From Erythrocercus mccallii (Eukaryota > Chordata > Aves > Passeriformes > Dicruridae), in NCBI GenBank assembly GCA_013397435.1, contig VZRG01000184.1:745836-809835 (forward strand): a stretch of DNA of 64,000 nucleotides, written 5' to 3'. Under the pieces are notes generated by a model. That model saw nothing but the letters and a program-made list of their open reading frames with translations, was not told the origin of the DNA and made no database searches. Position numbers and translations under genes: made by a program. Each line of letters begins with the position of its first letter. The stretch's first letter is position 1. This document shows positions 48,701 through 60,869 of this stretch, in pieces.

Positions 48701-51006
48701 TCCAGGTGTATTGCTAGAGGAACAATGGTGAATTCTCTTGTTCAAATGACAAAAAAGTTATTTTCTAAGAAAGATGAGAAAGAAAGGACACTGTAGCTCT
48801 CACTTTTTTTTTTTAAAGAAATGAACCATGGGAAATATATAGACAACAACTAGTCTAAATATATCAAAACCCTCCAATCCTTTAACAGACAGAATAAGTT
48901 TTCAGTTCTCCAATATTATGCCTTGGTTTATATAATATAGGATCACGCAGACTATCTGGCTTCATCCTTTGGAAGCAGATGTTGCTTGTCTTCATACTCC
49001 TAATAACCATGTTGTCCAAAGGCTCATTTGGAAAGAAGCAGCAAAGTGGCACACATCCCATGAGTGGTTTTACTTCAATGTTTACATATTATTTACATAA
49101 AATGGGATAGAACTCTCGTTTGGGTTTTGTTTAATCTCAGTGAAAAGTAATTTCTGTGGATTTGCTGTTCTGGTAAATGAGAAAACCATATGAGGAAATT
49201 CATATGCCAAGGAGGTTTCATTAGAATCTAGTCAGTGGATATGTCCTCTTTTCAAAAGAATCCTGGACTCCTCCAACCAGGGGATCTCAGCTTCTCAAAA
49301 GAGAGCGTCACTAATAATAACAAGCTTTTCTAAAGACTTGCATGTTTCTTGGCTAAAGGTAGCTAGTGCCAGTATTTTACATGACTAGATAAATGAGAAA
49401 ATATTGCCTTGGATTCCTGTTTTAGTTAGCGCATTGTGAAATAACTTTTTTTTCTTCATCTGGAATAACCTTAATCAGTGTGTTGGAGCCAAAATAAACT
49501 TACTTGGGAAAATTGGATTTGGATTGCAACTCAAAAGTAGGCATTTGGACCTATCCCTAATGCTATCCTATTTTCAAAGAGAAGCGTGAAATTTCCACAT
49601 TTCTAAGTAGGGGCTGAATGAAAAGAATAATAAAATCTTTTCCTATATATTTATTTGGATGTTTGCATGGATTCAATTCAGCAATGTTGATCTTCTATTG
49701 TATTGAATCAGTGGGAAGCACTTACATTCTGGAACTGGAATTTACACAGACATGTAGAGTAGAATTTATTAAATCAGTGCAAGGACCTTTTGTCCCTTTG
49801 GAAGTCACACCATTTCACTTTATAGAGATGCAGCTTTTGATTATTTGCATTTTTCTTTCTACCAACTTATTGTAGGATGATACTACCTCTTAACCTCTTA
49901 AAATGCCCATGTAAGTTTTGTAGAAATAGACATGAGTTTCCAAGAGATTTTTTTTAGTCAGTATGACATGTACACTGATACAATTGACTGCAAGGACTGC
50001 TATTTGCCAAAAATTACTAGTAAGGATAATGTTAAAATCAAATTATGTTTGTACACAACAAAGATTGTGCTGTAAGTATTTGTTTTCTTCTCCCATCAGA
50101 CAAGAGAAACAATTCCAAGTGATTTATTTGACCGTTCACAATAACACCAACCCTGACTCAAACATATCAAGTATTCAGGCTAGGCTTTTTTTTTCAACCT
50201 GTATTTTAAAACATATGTCATGAAGGAGTATTGAATGAGCACTTCTGAATCTTTACTATCAGTGTTCAGTTTTAATAATTCTGAGCAGAAGGGAAACAAA
50301 ATCTATCAGACTGCAATGTCATCATGAAAAATTTGGATCTGCTTACTAAATAATCCTCCTAATACCTCCTAAAATTAGAAAGAAAAGTAAAGTGAAAGCC
50401 ATTGCCCTCCTGCTTTTATAATTGTGTTAGATGGCTTGGAACTGATTTGCTGAGAGGCGGTGGTGAAAAGAATGGAAGAATGTGATTCTTCCCTGTCAGG
50501 GAGGCACAGCAGAAAAGTGTGATTGGTAGACTAGAAGATATCAGATTTCTAGGCCTCACCTTATTTTGAGACAAAGGTGGCAAGAGGACAAAACTAAGCT
50601 TTTTTCAGACTATTTTTAGAATTCATATTGCTAATTCATCTGTGTTAAAAAATAGGCAAATGGTTCTATACACTTTTATTGGCGGTAAAACTTATGTCTG
50701 AAGCCAATTTTCCCTGTTATTTTACAGACTAAAAATACTTCCACATTCTTATTACTGAAGATGTAAAAGCATTGATAGGAACATTTGAAAGCTATTAGGG
50801 TCATTTACAGAATTAATGTGCCTTTGCTTTGAACCTTATTAAAATGTATTAGATCCTGTCAACAGAATTGGAGTAAAGGGCACAAAAAATGACAGAACAA
50901 GAAGGGTTGTTATCAAAAAAGTGACAGAGCTGGCAAGAACAGGAAAACCGGGATGACTGAAAAGGCAGAGAGGCTTCTTTTTACCTGCTTTTTTGGCATT
51001 TTGCAG
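42771..51006. other. unannotated AT-rich DNA
   Basis: No gene recognised. A (CT)n tract lies at about 47865-47889. The 134-codon open frame at 45999-46403 (+) has no recognisable domain and overlaps a 108-codon frame on the other strand; I take it as chance. If the candidate transcript from 32906 to 51767 is real, this stretch is its intron. Confidence 0.5.
47865..47889. repeat. (CT)n simple repeat
   Basis: A short near-perfect CT-dinucleotide tract with one extra T, seen directly. Confidence 0.85.
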
Positions 51007-51067
51007 CTTCGCTCAGACTGGCCCTTTAGAGCTGATTATGGATATGACATCCCTTCTCAGCCCCAAG
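51007..51067 (+). CDS. candidate internal coding exon (61 bp)
   Basis: A strong acceptor (pyrimidine tract 'cttctttttacctgcttttt' then 'ggcattttgcag') precedes 51007, and CCAAG|gtaact gives a fair donor after 51067. In phase 0 it encodes LRSDWPFRADYGYDIPSQPQ and one further base, leaving in phase 1. It has two tyrosines close together (DYGYDIP). Phase 0 entry fits the first donor of the candidate exon at 32906, and phase 1 exit fits both downstream end exons. A second open phase (entry phase 2, exit phase 0) also exists and would lead to an immediate stop in either following exon. I do not recognise the protein. Confidence 0.27.
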
Positions 51068-51720
51068 GTAACTGTTCTCAACTTTTCTTCACATCAATGC
51101 ATTGTTCACAAATGCTTTAAGATATTCTAATGTCCTGCAGATGTAGAAGCCTCCTTTAGAAACAGGTGACTAGTAGTGGGAAAACGAATGAGTTTTGAGG
51201 GCACAACTGATGTTTTGTGTAGTTTGGCTTCTGCTGCGCAAAACAAAGGCTAAAAATAATGTCATTTAGGAACCGGAACAAAGACATTTCATTCTTCCTT
51301 CAACTTGGATATTGAACGATAGCCACTACTCCCTGAATTCATCTTTTGATGGACCTGAGTGCCAGCATGTAATACAGTGCAGTCTGAGGCTGCCTGGCCA
51401 CTGTGTGCATACAGCAGAAGGGTTCCAGTCCTGTAGGTGGGAATGCCACATGTCCCATCAAGCTTGAATTAACATAGTTTGGGTTTATTGTGTCATAGGT
51501 GTTGCCAGTGTGTCTGATGCATCTGCAGGTGGACATGTCACAGCACAAGTTCATGCAGTATGACGAGGCAATGCAATAAGCCATATTATTACAAGGGTTA
51601 TGCAATGTTCTCAGAATCAAAGAGAATAAATCTAGTATCGAAAAACACTGCAGGATATCTTGTTTGATTGTTGCTAACCATTTTATTTTACTCTCTCTAC
51701 TGGGATTTTTCTACTTACAG

Positions 51721-51767
51721 ATGAAAATGCCTGTTACAGCAACATAGTTCTGAAACAACCAGAATGA
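51721..51767 (+). CDS. candidate terminal exon with YSNI motif
   Basis: A very good acceptor ('ttttactctctctactggga' then 'tttttctacttacag') is followed in phase 1 by DENACYSNIVLKQPE and TGA (51765-51767). Joined to the exon at 51007 the tail would read ...DIPSQPQ then DENACYSNIVL. Tyr-Ser-Asn-Ile fits the YxN consensus bound by the Grb2 SH2 domain and also YxxI/L-type docking or sorting motifs found in tails of haematopoietic adaptors and receptors. That reading is inference from four residues. No AATAAA signal was seen close downstream. A short exon of 15 codons can easily be open by chance; the acceptor quality and the phase match are the support. Confidence 0.25.
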
Positions 51768-52210
51768 AAAGTGTTGGGTTTTTTCTCTTAATGAAATCCC
51801 TGAGTCCCCTTCCAGCAAAGGAAGACCTGTCTGTCAGAAACAATTCACACACCCCTCTTTTAAATCCATGGCCTGTTTTTACTTGTGTTGTTCAGGGTTC
51901 TTCAGTCTTTATTTAACAAGGTTACGTAAGGAGAGGTGGAGGAGGAGGAGGTAGTATATGGTACTGGCAAGGGAACAACAGGCTATTTACGTGTCCTTTG
52001 TTTAGCAACAGGGCAGTTTGGGTAACCTGACTTCACTTGTCTTATATTAATGAACACATTTGATTTAGAGTTCCAGCAGAGGGGTTCCTCAAGGGGCTCC
52101 AGTGGCTGCTTCTTTCAGACATCCAAACCATCTCTCATGAAGTTTTACTGGTGATAGGACTCCCTGGCACCACTATGATCATTTGCTCCTTTTTTTTTTT
52201 CCCCCCAAAG

Positions 52211-52326
52211 GTGTAGCCACAAAGCCTCATTGTCAACAGCATACTGCAAAAATAGCAAAGGCATCCTTCCCTAAGGGAAACAAGACTGCAAGGAGCGAGA
52301 CAAAACCAAGCAGAGGCAAATTATGA
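52211..52326 (+). CDS. candidate alternative terminal exon, basic tail
   Basis: An acceptor with a long pyrimidine run (T run then CCCCCC, ending 'aaag' at 52210) is followed in phase 1 by 37 codons and TGA (52324-52326). The residues are basic: seven lysines, two arginines and two histidines, for example VATKPHCQQHTAKIAKASFP at the start and KPSRGKL at the end. It would be an alternative to the exon at 51721, also accepting phase 1 from 51067. An AATAAA lies at 52570-52575, about 245 bp after the stop, in a suitable place for a poly(A) signal. No homologue is recognised. Two independent in-phase end exons within 500 bp is suggestive but not proof. Confidence 0.25.
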
Positions 52327-55300
52327 ACGATTATCAAGCAAATTTCTTAATAATTATTTCTATTGTGTTGTAGATTATACTCTGAAGGGCAGGGTCAGGA
52401 CTTTCTGTTTTGCAAGCACAAAAATTCAACTGGGCAAAATATTTAAATTTCTGTATGGCAGAGAATAACTGGCAGGAACTTAGCTGGAATGGCCAGCTAC
52501 TGAAAGTCTTATTCTGATTTCTAGGGTTCTACTAGATATCAATTTTTTCAGATTAAAAATCCAGAAGACAATAAAAAATCAGTCAGCTGTGGATTCAAAT
52601 GGGAAGTGTACCAGGGAGTGAACCAAGAGCTCGTCAGAGTTAGCAAGTCCACACTCGCTGTGGGGGCAACAATTTTACTCTGCCTGAAGAGTGCCTTTTT
52701 GTGGTTTAGCTCAGCCATGTGTCCCTAGGGGTACTATTATAAAAGAGCAATGGTGGAATGCTGTGTGTGGAATAGTTATTGCAGGATAATTATTTCAGGC
52801 TGCTATTCTTTGTAGACAAGCCTTACTACTATATTTTGACAGTAAGATGCACCTAAACTGATCTCTTTTGCTTGAAGCCTAAGGAGTTTTTAGATTTGCA
52901 CAAGCAGAGTAAGGATATAATGAGAAGTTAGTGTTGTAAATACTTACCAAAGCATACTGCCATGTCAGAGAAAAAGAGCAGCAGGAGCTACACAATGCAG
53001 ATGCATTTATTTTACATAGCATGCACCAGCATTACTTCAAGTTTAGACTCTCAACTGAGGTACCAGAGGCAGTGGGGCATATACTCACTCCAACTCTCTA
53101 TAGCACAACTACTCAATAAACTTTTTCTGAGCTTGTCTGGCTAATTTTATAGTTGTTTAATAACATACGACAAAGCCCTGCTCAGCAGGAATCTGTTTTC
53201 TGGCCCCATGTCTCCAGCTCTCTGAGAGATGAGGATTTCTCCTGAGAGCCCCTGCAGGAATATAGTGTGTATCATGTTTGGGGGGGTCTTAGGAAGGTCT
53301 GGACAAGTCTCAAAGCCTGCTCATGTGAGCTGGATGACCATCTGGCATCACCTCTCCATTGCAGCAGCCCATGTTGCTAGAGGGATTATATGGGGGAGGT
53401 GTGAAATTGGGCAAGACTTAAGCAGAGCTCTGTGTCTGCTGGGTACCTCCATGAGATGTCTAAGGTAGGGCGAGGCAGGTCTAGGGCTCACATACCAGAG
53501 GCATTAGAATGTGCATGGCACTGAGGGAGCTCTTTGAAATTAGTGACTAAATACTTTTTTTGGTAATGTATGTTAAAGAAATTGTTCTGTCATACCTTGT
53601 TTTAGTAAGTATTTGATGATGATAGATAAGTGTCTTATCTGAAGTGGAAGGGGTGCTTTATGGGAGTAACCTGATACCGTTTCGGTCAAAATTAACTTTT
53701 TTTTCCTCCCCACAAATTGAAGAAATGCTTCCATTTAAATATTGCATCTCCTAACCAGGCTCACAGGAAAGAAGAAATCTTTATTTAAGGGAGGATTTAT
53801 GAAATCTCTGGTTCTGTCAACCATTAAAAAAATTACTAAAATGTTTGTGAAAGTGGGGGAACTAAAAGCTTCAATATATTTTTGCAATTTTTTCAAAAAA
53901 TTCAGGTTTTAATCAGCTTTCAAGTGGACAACACTATCAAATAGCAAGGGGTCATTTTTGCAACATTGCATGCAATAAATTCCCTGTTCTTTTCATGATT
54001 CTTTCCCACTTACACTAGAAATTTTTGTGTATACAGCCAGCAAGAGGAAGAGAGATTTTTTTTTTTTTTAATGCATCTTCTCCAGGAAACTGGGGAGACT
54101 TAGAGGCTGAAGCTGGAAAACATCAATGGGTGGGGCCAGGAAAGTAAAATGAATGCTGTATTATCCACGACACTTTCATCCTGCCCTTCTGTCAAATAGG
54201 ACAGGATGAGAGGCAATGAGTTGGCATAATGTCTGAGGTCAAAAGTTGAAAGCTACCCCATTCCTAGAATTTTGATTCTTTAACTTATTGGCTCATGTTG
54301 CAAGTGTTTCAGGAAGTGAAGTGAAGTGGTGGATTTCCCTTTTTTCTGGAATTAAAACACTTTCATTTCAGCATTTTGGCTTCTGAACATATGATGGGGG
54401 GGTTTTTTGGCCTAAACTGGCACCTGCCACCCTTCCAAGTAAGAGATCTCAGAAGACTGTTGTTTGGGGAGACTTTGAGGGGAGCAGGGTGGAGGGAAAG
54501 AAGCCATAGCACAAAGAGCAGAGCCTGTCTTGGCACCTGCTTTGGCTGTTGGGTCCAACAACTATGGGGTTTTCTTGCCAGATTTCTCTTGCATGACAGA
54601 AAGGGCAACTGCCAGATTCAAAGAGAAACACCTGCTAGAGCAGCCCTGGGGTTTGTTCTCTGTGTTGAAATGTTGTTACCACTGGTGCTAGTGGGATTTA
54701 CTCCCTGGTATGGTGAATGAGATTTAGCTACCCACAATTGTCTCCTGGGTGGGATGGCTGTGCTATGGACTTTGGTTGGGCCTGAGATTAGTTTCTGAGT
54801 TCAGAAGAAATGTTCTTTCTCTGACTGGAGTCTAGATTTAATCACTGTAAGAAAGATTTGTCCTAAATGCCAAGATCAAATATGTTTCAATGAGGCAGTG
54901 GTGAGAACATCTCATTACATATGTCCCACTTTAAATATACTTGAGGGCAGGTCAGATATTATTTTAATTTGCAAGGCTGTTTGTTCTGTTTACTAAAGAG
55001 CAATGCTGTCCTTTAATGACTGGAAGCTGAACACTAATGTAAGCAGAACTGGAATGTCAGATGATGTTGAAAGGTGATTATACAGCTTGTACTTTTAGTT
55101 TCATAATTAAAATTTTATAGGCTGAAAATACCTATTCACCCTACCTACTGTAAATGCAATAAGTGAATGTAGGTGGACTGGATCTTTATTAACCACCTAA
55201 TGATGGGTTGCGTTCACACTTGTACCTGAGCCAAACTTTAGCTCCTCTACTATGAGGACTGACAGAGGGTGCGATTGTTCTCTGTTATTATAGCTGGAGG

Positions 55301-58300
55301 TTAATACAGGTGGAATAGTTTTTAAGACTAATATGCAGAGGGAGGTGTCAAACAATTTGATATAAAAATCAGAACAGATGTATTCTGGATGAAGTACATT
55401 AGGGGAGTGAGATTTTGAACCAAGTTTCCAAACAAAGGTGTAGATGCAAAAGTGCATCTCATTTTAAACCTGGACCTTAATGTGCTCACAGATATGGTAT
55501 CATACTGGCTTCTGATGACAGTGGGGTACTGTGCACAGAGTCCCAGGCAGCTCAGGTGACATGGCTCTGTTCTTTGGGTTCTGTGTATCATCTCTTATGT
55601 GCAAAGGCACTAGCATCTCTCTGGATATATTTGTTTAGTACAAGCAGCTCTTTAATCTCTTTCTCTGAGAAACTATCATGGTTTGTCATGGTTGCCATGG
55701 TTTAGGAATGCTATTCCCCAATTTAGTGTTCCTACTGAAACACTCCAGCCTAGGTGTTGCTCACTTATTTCTCTCTTCTGTGTTGAGATGGAGAGGAGAA
55801 CTGGAGGCACAAAAAGGTAAAGATCACAGGTTGAGATAAGTACAATTTACTGGAAGCTGTGATGAGATAAGAAAATGAAGTGGTAACAACATCAATACAA
55901 ATGACAGATGGTACAAGATGGGTGAACAATACACACCTGAGTGCTCACCACTACGAACCCTATGCCACCCAAACCCACATGCCTCCAAACCCAGCAACAC
56001 TTGAAAGAAAACCATCCCTTCCATCCCCAAGACACATAGCATGAGTACAGGTCCTGGCTGTGCCCCTCCTGGTTGTTGCAAAAATTAACCCTGTCCTGGC
56101 TGAAACCAGGACAGAAATGCATACTGACTTTTATGGACATGACACGGAAGGACAAATTAGAAAGGAATCTGTTTGGGAAATGTCAATATTTTTTTCTCAA
56201 ATGAAGTCCTGTTTTCTTAAGGTTGCTAGAGCCAGGGGTATTTCTTAAGTCTCTTGGGCATTCAGTGTGTCAGTGAATGAAGTGTGCTACAGAAAGAGCC
56301 AAAGCCAGCTGTTCAGCATGCAAACAATTTTTATCTGACAAGTGGTATTGTTTATCAGCCTGTATATGAGTTTCACCTGTAAAATAACAGGTCAGTGAAA
56401 AAAAGAACTCAGTAATGTAAATTCATAAATTCCCAATTTCCAAATTTTGTGATATAAACTCCACCCACACAGCGATGCCACCTGTTCCTTTCTCCTTTTT
56501 TTGACCTGCGTAATAGTGCTAGGTTTGTTTCCCTTGTGCTTGGCACAGAGCAGACTACAAAATGCCTTTGCTGGAACTGCCATGGGCCTGGGGCCAGCCA
56601 GAGCCTGTGAGTGACATCTCAGCTCTGCTCCAGCTGCTGCCAACCATCCACAATGTCCAGGCCAGTCCGCCAACCCAGGGTTGGCAGTTGCAAACTGTAG
56701 GGGTGGTTCAGCCATGCTCTCTCCACACGCGTCCCTCTAGCACACCAGAGCCTGGGAGCAGACGTTTGCAGCAAAATTCAAACACAGCAGGAGCCACAAG
56801 CTGGGCCAGCAAGTGCAGCAACTTGTTCTCTGCAGTGTTTCTTCCCTTTCCCTCAATAAATAGCAATAACAGGAAGACCAGCCTATCTGGTCTATACAAT
56901 ATAGACTTTGGTAGTTTCCAATTTCAGTGGTACATCACTCTCTTTAGCAAACTACAGGTTGTGATTTCTAGCATCAATATATATGTCTGTGAGTGAAACT
57001 CCTGTAAGCAATATCTCCTGAAATATCCATGCACCAGAGAGAGAGTGGACAAAATATATTCAAACAGGTAAACCAGATGGGTTTTGTGGACCTTCCTCTA
57101 AGACACAAAGAGAATCTTAAGGGACTATACCTGCTATGGGAAAAAAGGGCTATGTCCTAATCCCAGTAAGTCATTGTAAGTGTTGTCTATGCATTATGGG
57201 AATGGACAGCTGAGGTCATAGTAGAAAAAGCATCAATGACTGATCTGACAGAGCAGGAGGATTCTTTCTTCTCCCTCTCCTTGGATGTTTTTCTTCCTGT
57301 GACCTTGCCTTCAGAACATTCAGATTTATTTGAGCAGTTTTCTACCAGTTGCCACACCTCTAAAATAACACTCAGACTGGCTGCCAGTGCCTCTTTGCAC
57401 GCTCCATACTGCAATGCCCAGTTAATGAGTGGGTACGTGACCTTCTTTCTTTTCTGGGCGCTGGAGCTCTTTCACAACCCCTGAGCAATGCAGCTCCCTG
57501 CCAGGTGGCCTGTCATTTTTGGAGAAAGTATTCCTGGGAACAGCAAGGCAGAACAGGTACAATGTTCTTCATCTCACCTTGTGGTCTACTCCAAGCAGGA
57601 AAGCTGGCACTAGCAAGTGTTTCCAGAGAATTGTACCACACTGGCTCCTGTCCTCCAGCAAAGTGCCAGCTCATCCATGCTGCAAGTGTCACAGATTTGC
57701 CTGCTGCTTGAGTAATCCACTGCCACCTCTGCACCTCTGGACGGAAATCTTGTCTGCGGTCTCTTGCAGAATGCTCTGTAGGAGACTTCCCAGACACATG
57801 GGGAGTGTCCTGAGCTGAGGCCAGTCTGGGCACACTTGTCACTGAGAACCCACCTGAGGAGACACAGCTGGGAGATGAGGACTGCAGCTCCAGTCATCCT
57901 CCCCTTGCAAAGGCAGTAGGTGAACTGAAAGTGATAATGAATCAGAGCAAGCAAAAAATGTAGGATTTCAGCCTCTTCCGTCCCCCTGTTTCCAACATTA
58001 TATATCACATTTATTTTTAAGTAGTAGGCTAATCAGTCTCCCTTTACATTCAACAGGCACTTCACCCTGTAGGAAATGCTCAGGCTTGGTGTAAGTGAAA
58101 CTATGTGATTGCTAATAAGCAGCTCCACCAGTGTTTGCCTGAAGGTACCAGAGTAGTCAGTGTTACTAATAAAGTTAATTACTCCCACTACAAGAGAAAT
58201 TAGTCAGGGGGAAAAATCAGCGTGTATGAACAAGATGATTAGCTGCTGGTTTCACTTTTGCAAATACATTTAATCTACTGTAGCACTTTTATGCTGGTTA

Positions 58301-58832
58301 ACCAGAGTCACAAGGTATCAATGTGCCCCCTCCTTACGAGAGTGCAGAGAAAAAAATTACAAAACAATCACCTCCGCTTTGGGCTCTGTCTGACAAACTG
58401 TGAATGTACCCAAAGTCCTCTGCACTTTTTTCTCTTTTAATAATTAGCATCATTTTTCTCCTGACCATTAAACTGTGGTCTGGAGGTAAAGCATCTCAGA
58501 ATTAAAAGCATCTCTATTGTGGAATTTTTCCAAGAAAAAAAAAATCTTCTCATCACCACCAGGACTTCCCATTTCACTTTGTGGCATCTCTAATTTCTAT
58601 GCATGTGAAATAGCAAGAATTCCCACCTCTCCATCAGGCATGAGTTTTTATTGACTTCTGTGACTGTAACTGATTAATCTTCTAGGAACAATGCAACAGC
58701 TGAATTCAGATTTACTCTATTTCAGATGTTCTATTTTCTGATTGGGGTGTGAATGAGATAACACAGAAGGAGCCATCACAGAAGTGTTTGATTTCTAGGT
58801 GCTTTTTTGGTGACGATCTCAAGGTTTTAAAA
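52327..58832. other. unannotated DNA, no supported gene
   Basis: No gene or clear repeat. Poly-T runs occur, for example at 54056-54069. A GC-richer patch at about 56560-56780 has chance open frames on both strands. Overlapping open frames in several phases at about 57500-58010 have no recognisable protein. Confidence 0.5.
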
Positions 58833-58892
58833 TTTTATTTTATTTTATTTTATTTTATTTTATTTTATTTTATTTTAGTCTATTTTATTTTT
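58833..58892. repeat. (TTTTA)n pentanucleotide microsatellite
   Basis: About twelve TTTTA units with one interruption (ttagtc) near the right end. On the minus strand it reads (TAAAA)n, the form often left by a decayed A-rich retrotransposon tail, but no retrotransposon body is seen beside it. Confidence 0.93.
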
Positions 58893-60019
58893 AAAAAATT
58901 AAATATAGAAAATAGAGACAACATGCTCTGCAAACAATAACGTCCTCCTTCCCTGGGGGTTATATAACTGAAAAACATCAAAGACTGCTCTGAGACACTG
59001 TGTTCCACACAGGATCTGCATATGTTGTAAGAAGTACCAATTATTTCCAGTTCTTGTGGTATTTTTTGTAATGTAGATACCATCCAACCCAATTCAAAGA
59101 GGCCATCATGCAAGCATTGGATGACGAAGCTTCTATTCATACTTATCACTAAGGATAGGAGAAGGGAGGGAAAATGTGGCTTCCCATTTCATTCAGTCAT
59201 TGATTTACCTTTCCAGATGGTTGTTTTTCATTTGGCTTTTGGCATTTCTGCATGACATTTCCCGCAGCTCTCTTGTTCACCTCACTATCAGAAAGAAAAA
59301 TTGACACAGAATGGCCAGGTACCCAAGAACAGAAATCTGACATGGAAGTGCTCAAACCTGCTTGCTCAGAGAAACACTTGCCTGTAGGCAGTTCAGAAAG
59401 AGCTCAGGAACTTTCAGATGTTGGAAAGAGAATATGTTCTGCGTGTGGATAATTTGCAGAAAAATAAAGACCACTTAATGTATTTTTAAATTAACTCTTG
59501 AGGTGGAATTGTGAACTGGTGGTAAGATGAACCACTACACGACCTATGATTAAATTTCTGAAGTGTTCAAGAATTTGATTGGTAATTACTATTTCCACAG
59601 AATATTTTAAGTCTACTTTTTACATGTAAATCTATTAGTCAAATGAAAGTGAGGATACTTTTTTGAGAGGAACTTCTTAGAAAAAGTAGACTGTATTTGC
59701 ATTTACAGTGAGACATATTTCCTCTTTTTCCAGACTAATATGAAGTAATGTGCTTTGAAGTGGGTGTACCTATCTGTCTCTCCTTTGCATGGCTAGTGCT
59801 TTCAAAGTATTCTGGTAGGAATGTGATTATTTTATTTCTGGGCACCTTCATGTTGATTTTTTTTGGTCTAATTTATTTCTTTCTCCTTTCTCTTTCACAC
59901 ATTTTCTTTCACAGAATCCCATTTTCTCACTCTCAGTACACTTCTCCTTTTTATTGAGTATTCAAATAGATAGCAATGAAAGACTGCTACCATCCATAAA
60001 TACCAGCCCTTCTCACAGA
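58893..60019. other. unannotated AT-rich DNA
   Basis: No gene or repeat recognised. A plus-strand open frame at 59748-59957 is very hydrophobic because the DNA is T-rich; it lacks other support. Confidence 0.55.
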
Positions 60020-60225
60020 AGCACAGATTAATTGAATAATGCAGTATAGAAAGCATCTCTGGAGGACATCTGATCTGCTCCACCCTCATTTGGAAGAGCA
60101 CCAATTTTGACATTAGGTCAGGTTATTGAGAGTGCTGTCCTCCTGAGTATGTCAAAGGAGATATAACCACTCCAAATAGTCTGTTCCAGTCTTTGAATCC
60201 TACATAGCAAAAAAAGTTTTCGATC
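60020..60225 (-). mobile_element. CR1 LINE, old 3'-end fragment, reverse orientation
   Basis: Plus-strand pieces 'catctctggaggacatctga', 'tctgctccaccctcatttgg', 'attaggtcaggttattgaga', 'gagtatgtcaaaggagat' and 'actccaaatagtctgttcca' follow the order of the CR1 3' region in reverse complement (tctggaggtcatct..., aggttg..., gaatatctccaaggatgga..., ctgttccagt). Matches are interrupted by many substitutions and small deletions, so this is the most diverged CR1 in the window by eye and probably the oldest. Confidence 0.75.
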
Positions 60226-60869
60226 AGACTAAATAATTGAATGCACTAAAGAACTTGTGGCTAGAACAATGGGAGTGTCATTTATGATGTATACCAAATC
60301 CTATTGTATGAGACAGAAGAACAGTTTCATTATGCACTGTGAGCTTGGTGGGGTTGAATTCTTACCTAAAGGAAGTGCTTTGATGGTTGGGTTAGGCTAG
60401 TTTTGCAATAATTACTCCAGCCATTCTATCTTCGGAGCTCCATTTCTTTTCCTCCCATCCTAGCAAACCATGAATGAGGATCAAGATCAGCTCAGACGCC
60501 AGGGAGTTTTTCAGGATTTTTGTCATTCCTTAATCACTATGGAACTGATAGAGCCTAGGATTGCAGGAGGATCCTTGAGCAGTAGAAACCTTGATGTTAA
60601 ACAGGAATCAGCTGCGACACACCTTGATGATAGGGTGGAGATAATTTGTTTTGTTATTAATATCTGACATTCAGGTTCATCATGCAGCAAAGGCAACCAC
60701 AAAGCCTGGAAAAGAGGCTGCAGGCAGCACAGAATCTTACTCATGCATTGCACAAGGGTCACATTTGCATCCAGATCTTCGTCTGGTGATTAAAAGGAAC
60801 ATTACACAACCCAGGAACAGAGTGAGTGTGCTGTTGGACGACACTCAACCTGTTTCTTCCCGAGTTCTG
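60226..60869. other. unannotated DNA
   Basis: No gene recognised. A plus-strand open frame beginning MNEDQDQLRRQGVFQDFCHS at 60470 looks charged at its start but has no supporting splice sites or homologue that I know. Confidence 0.5.

Noticed and set aside
56562..56996. 144-codon plus-strand open frame in a GC-richer patch
   Set aside because: GC richness lowers stop frequency; the peptide has no repeats, motifs or family resemblance, and the minus strand is open too.
60470..60667. Plus-strand frame starting MNEDQDQLRRQG
   Set aside because: Charged start only; the remainder is unremarkable, the minus strand is open too, and there is no splice or homology support.
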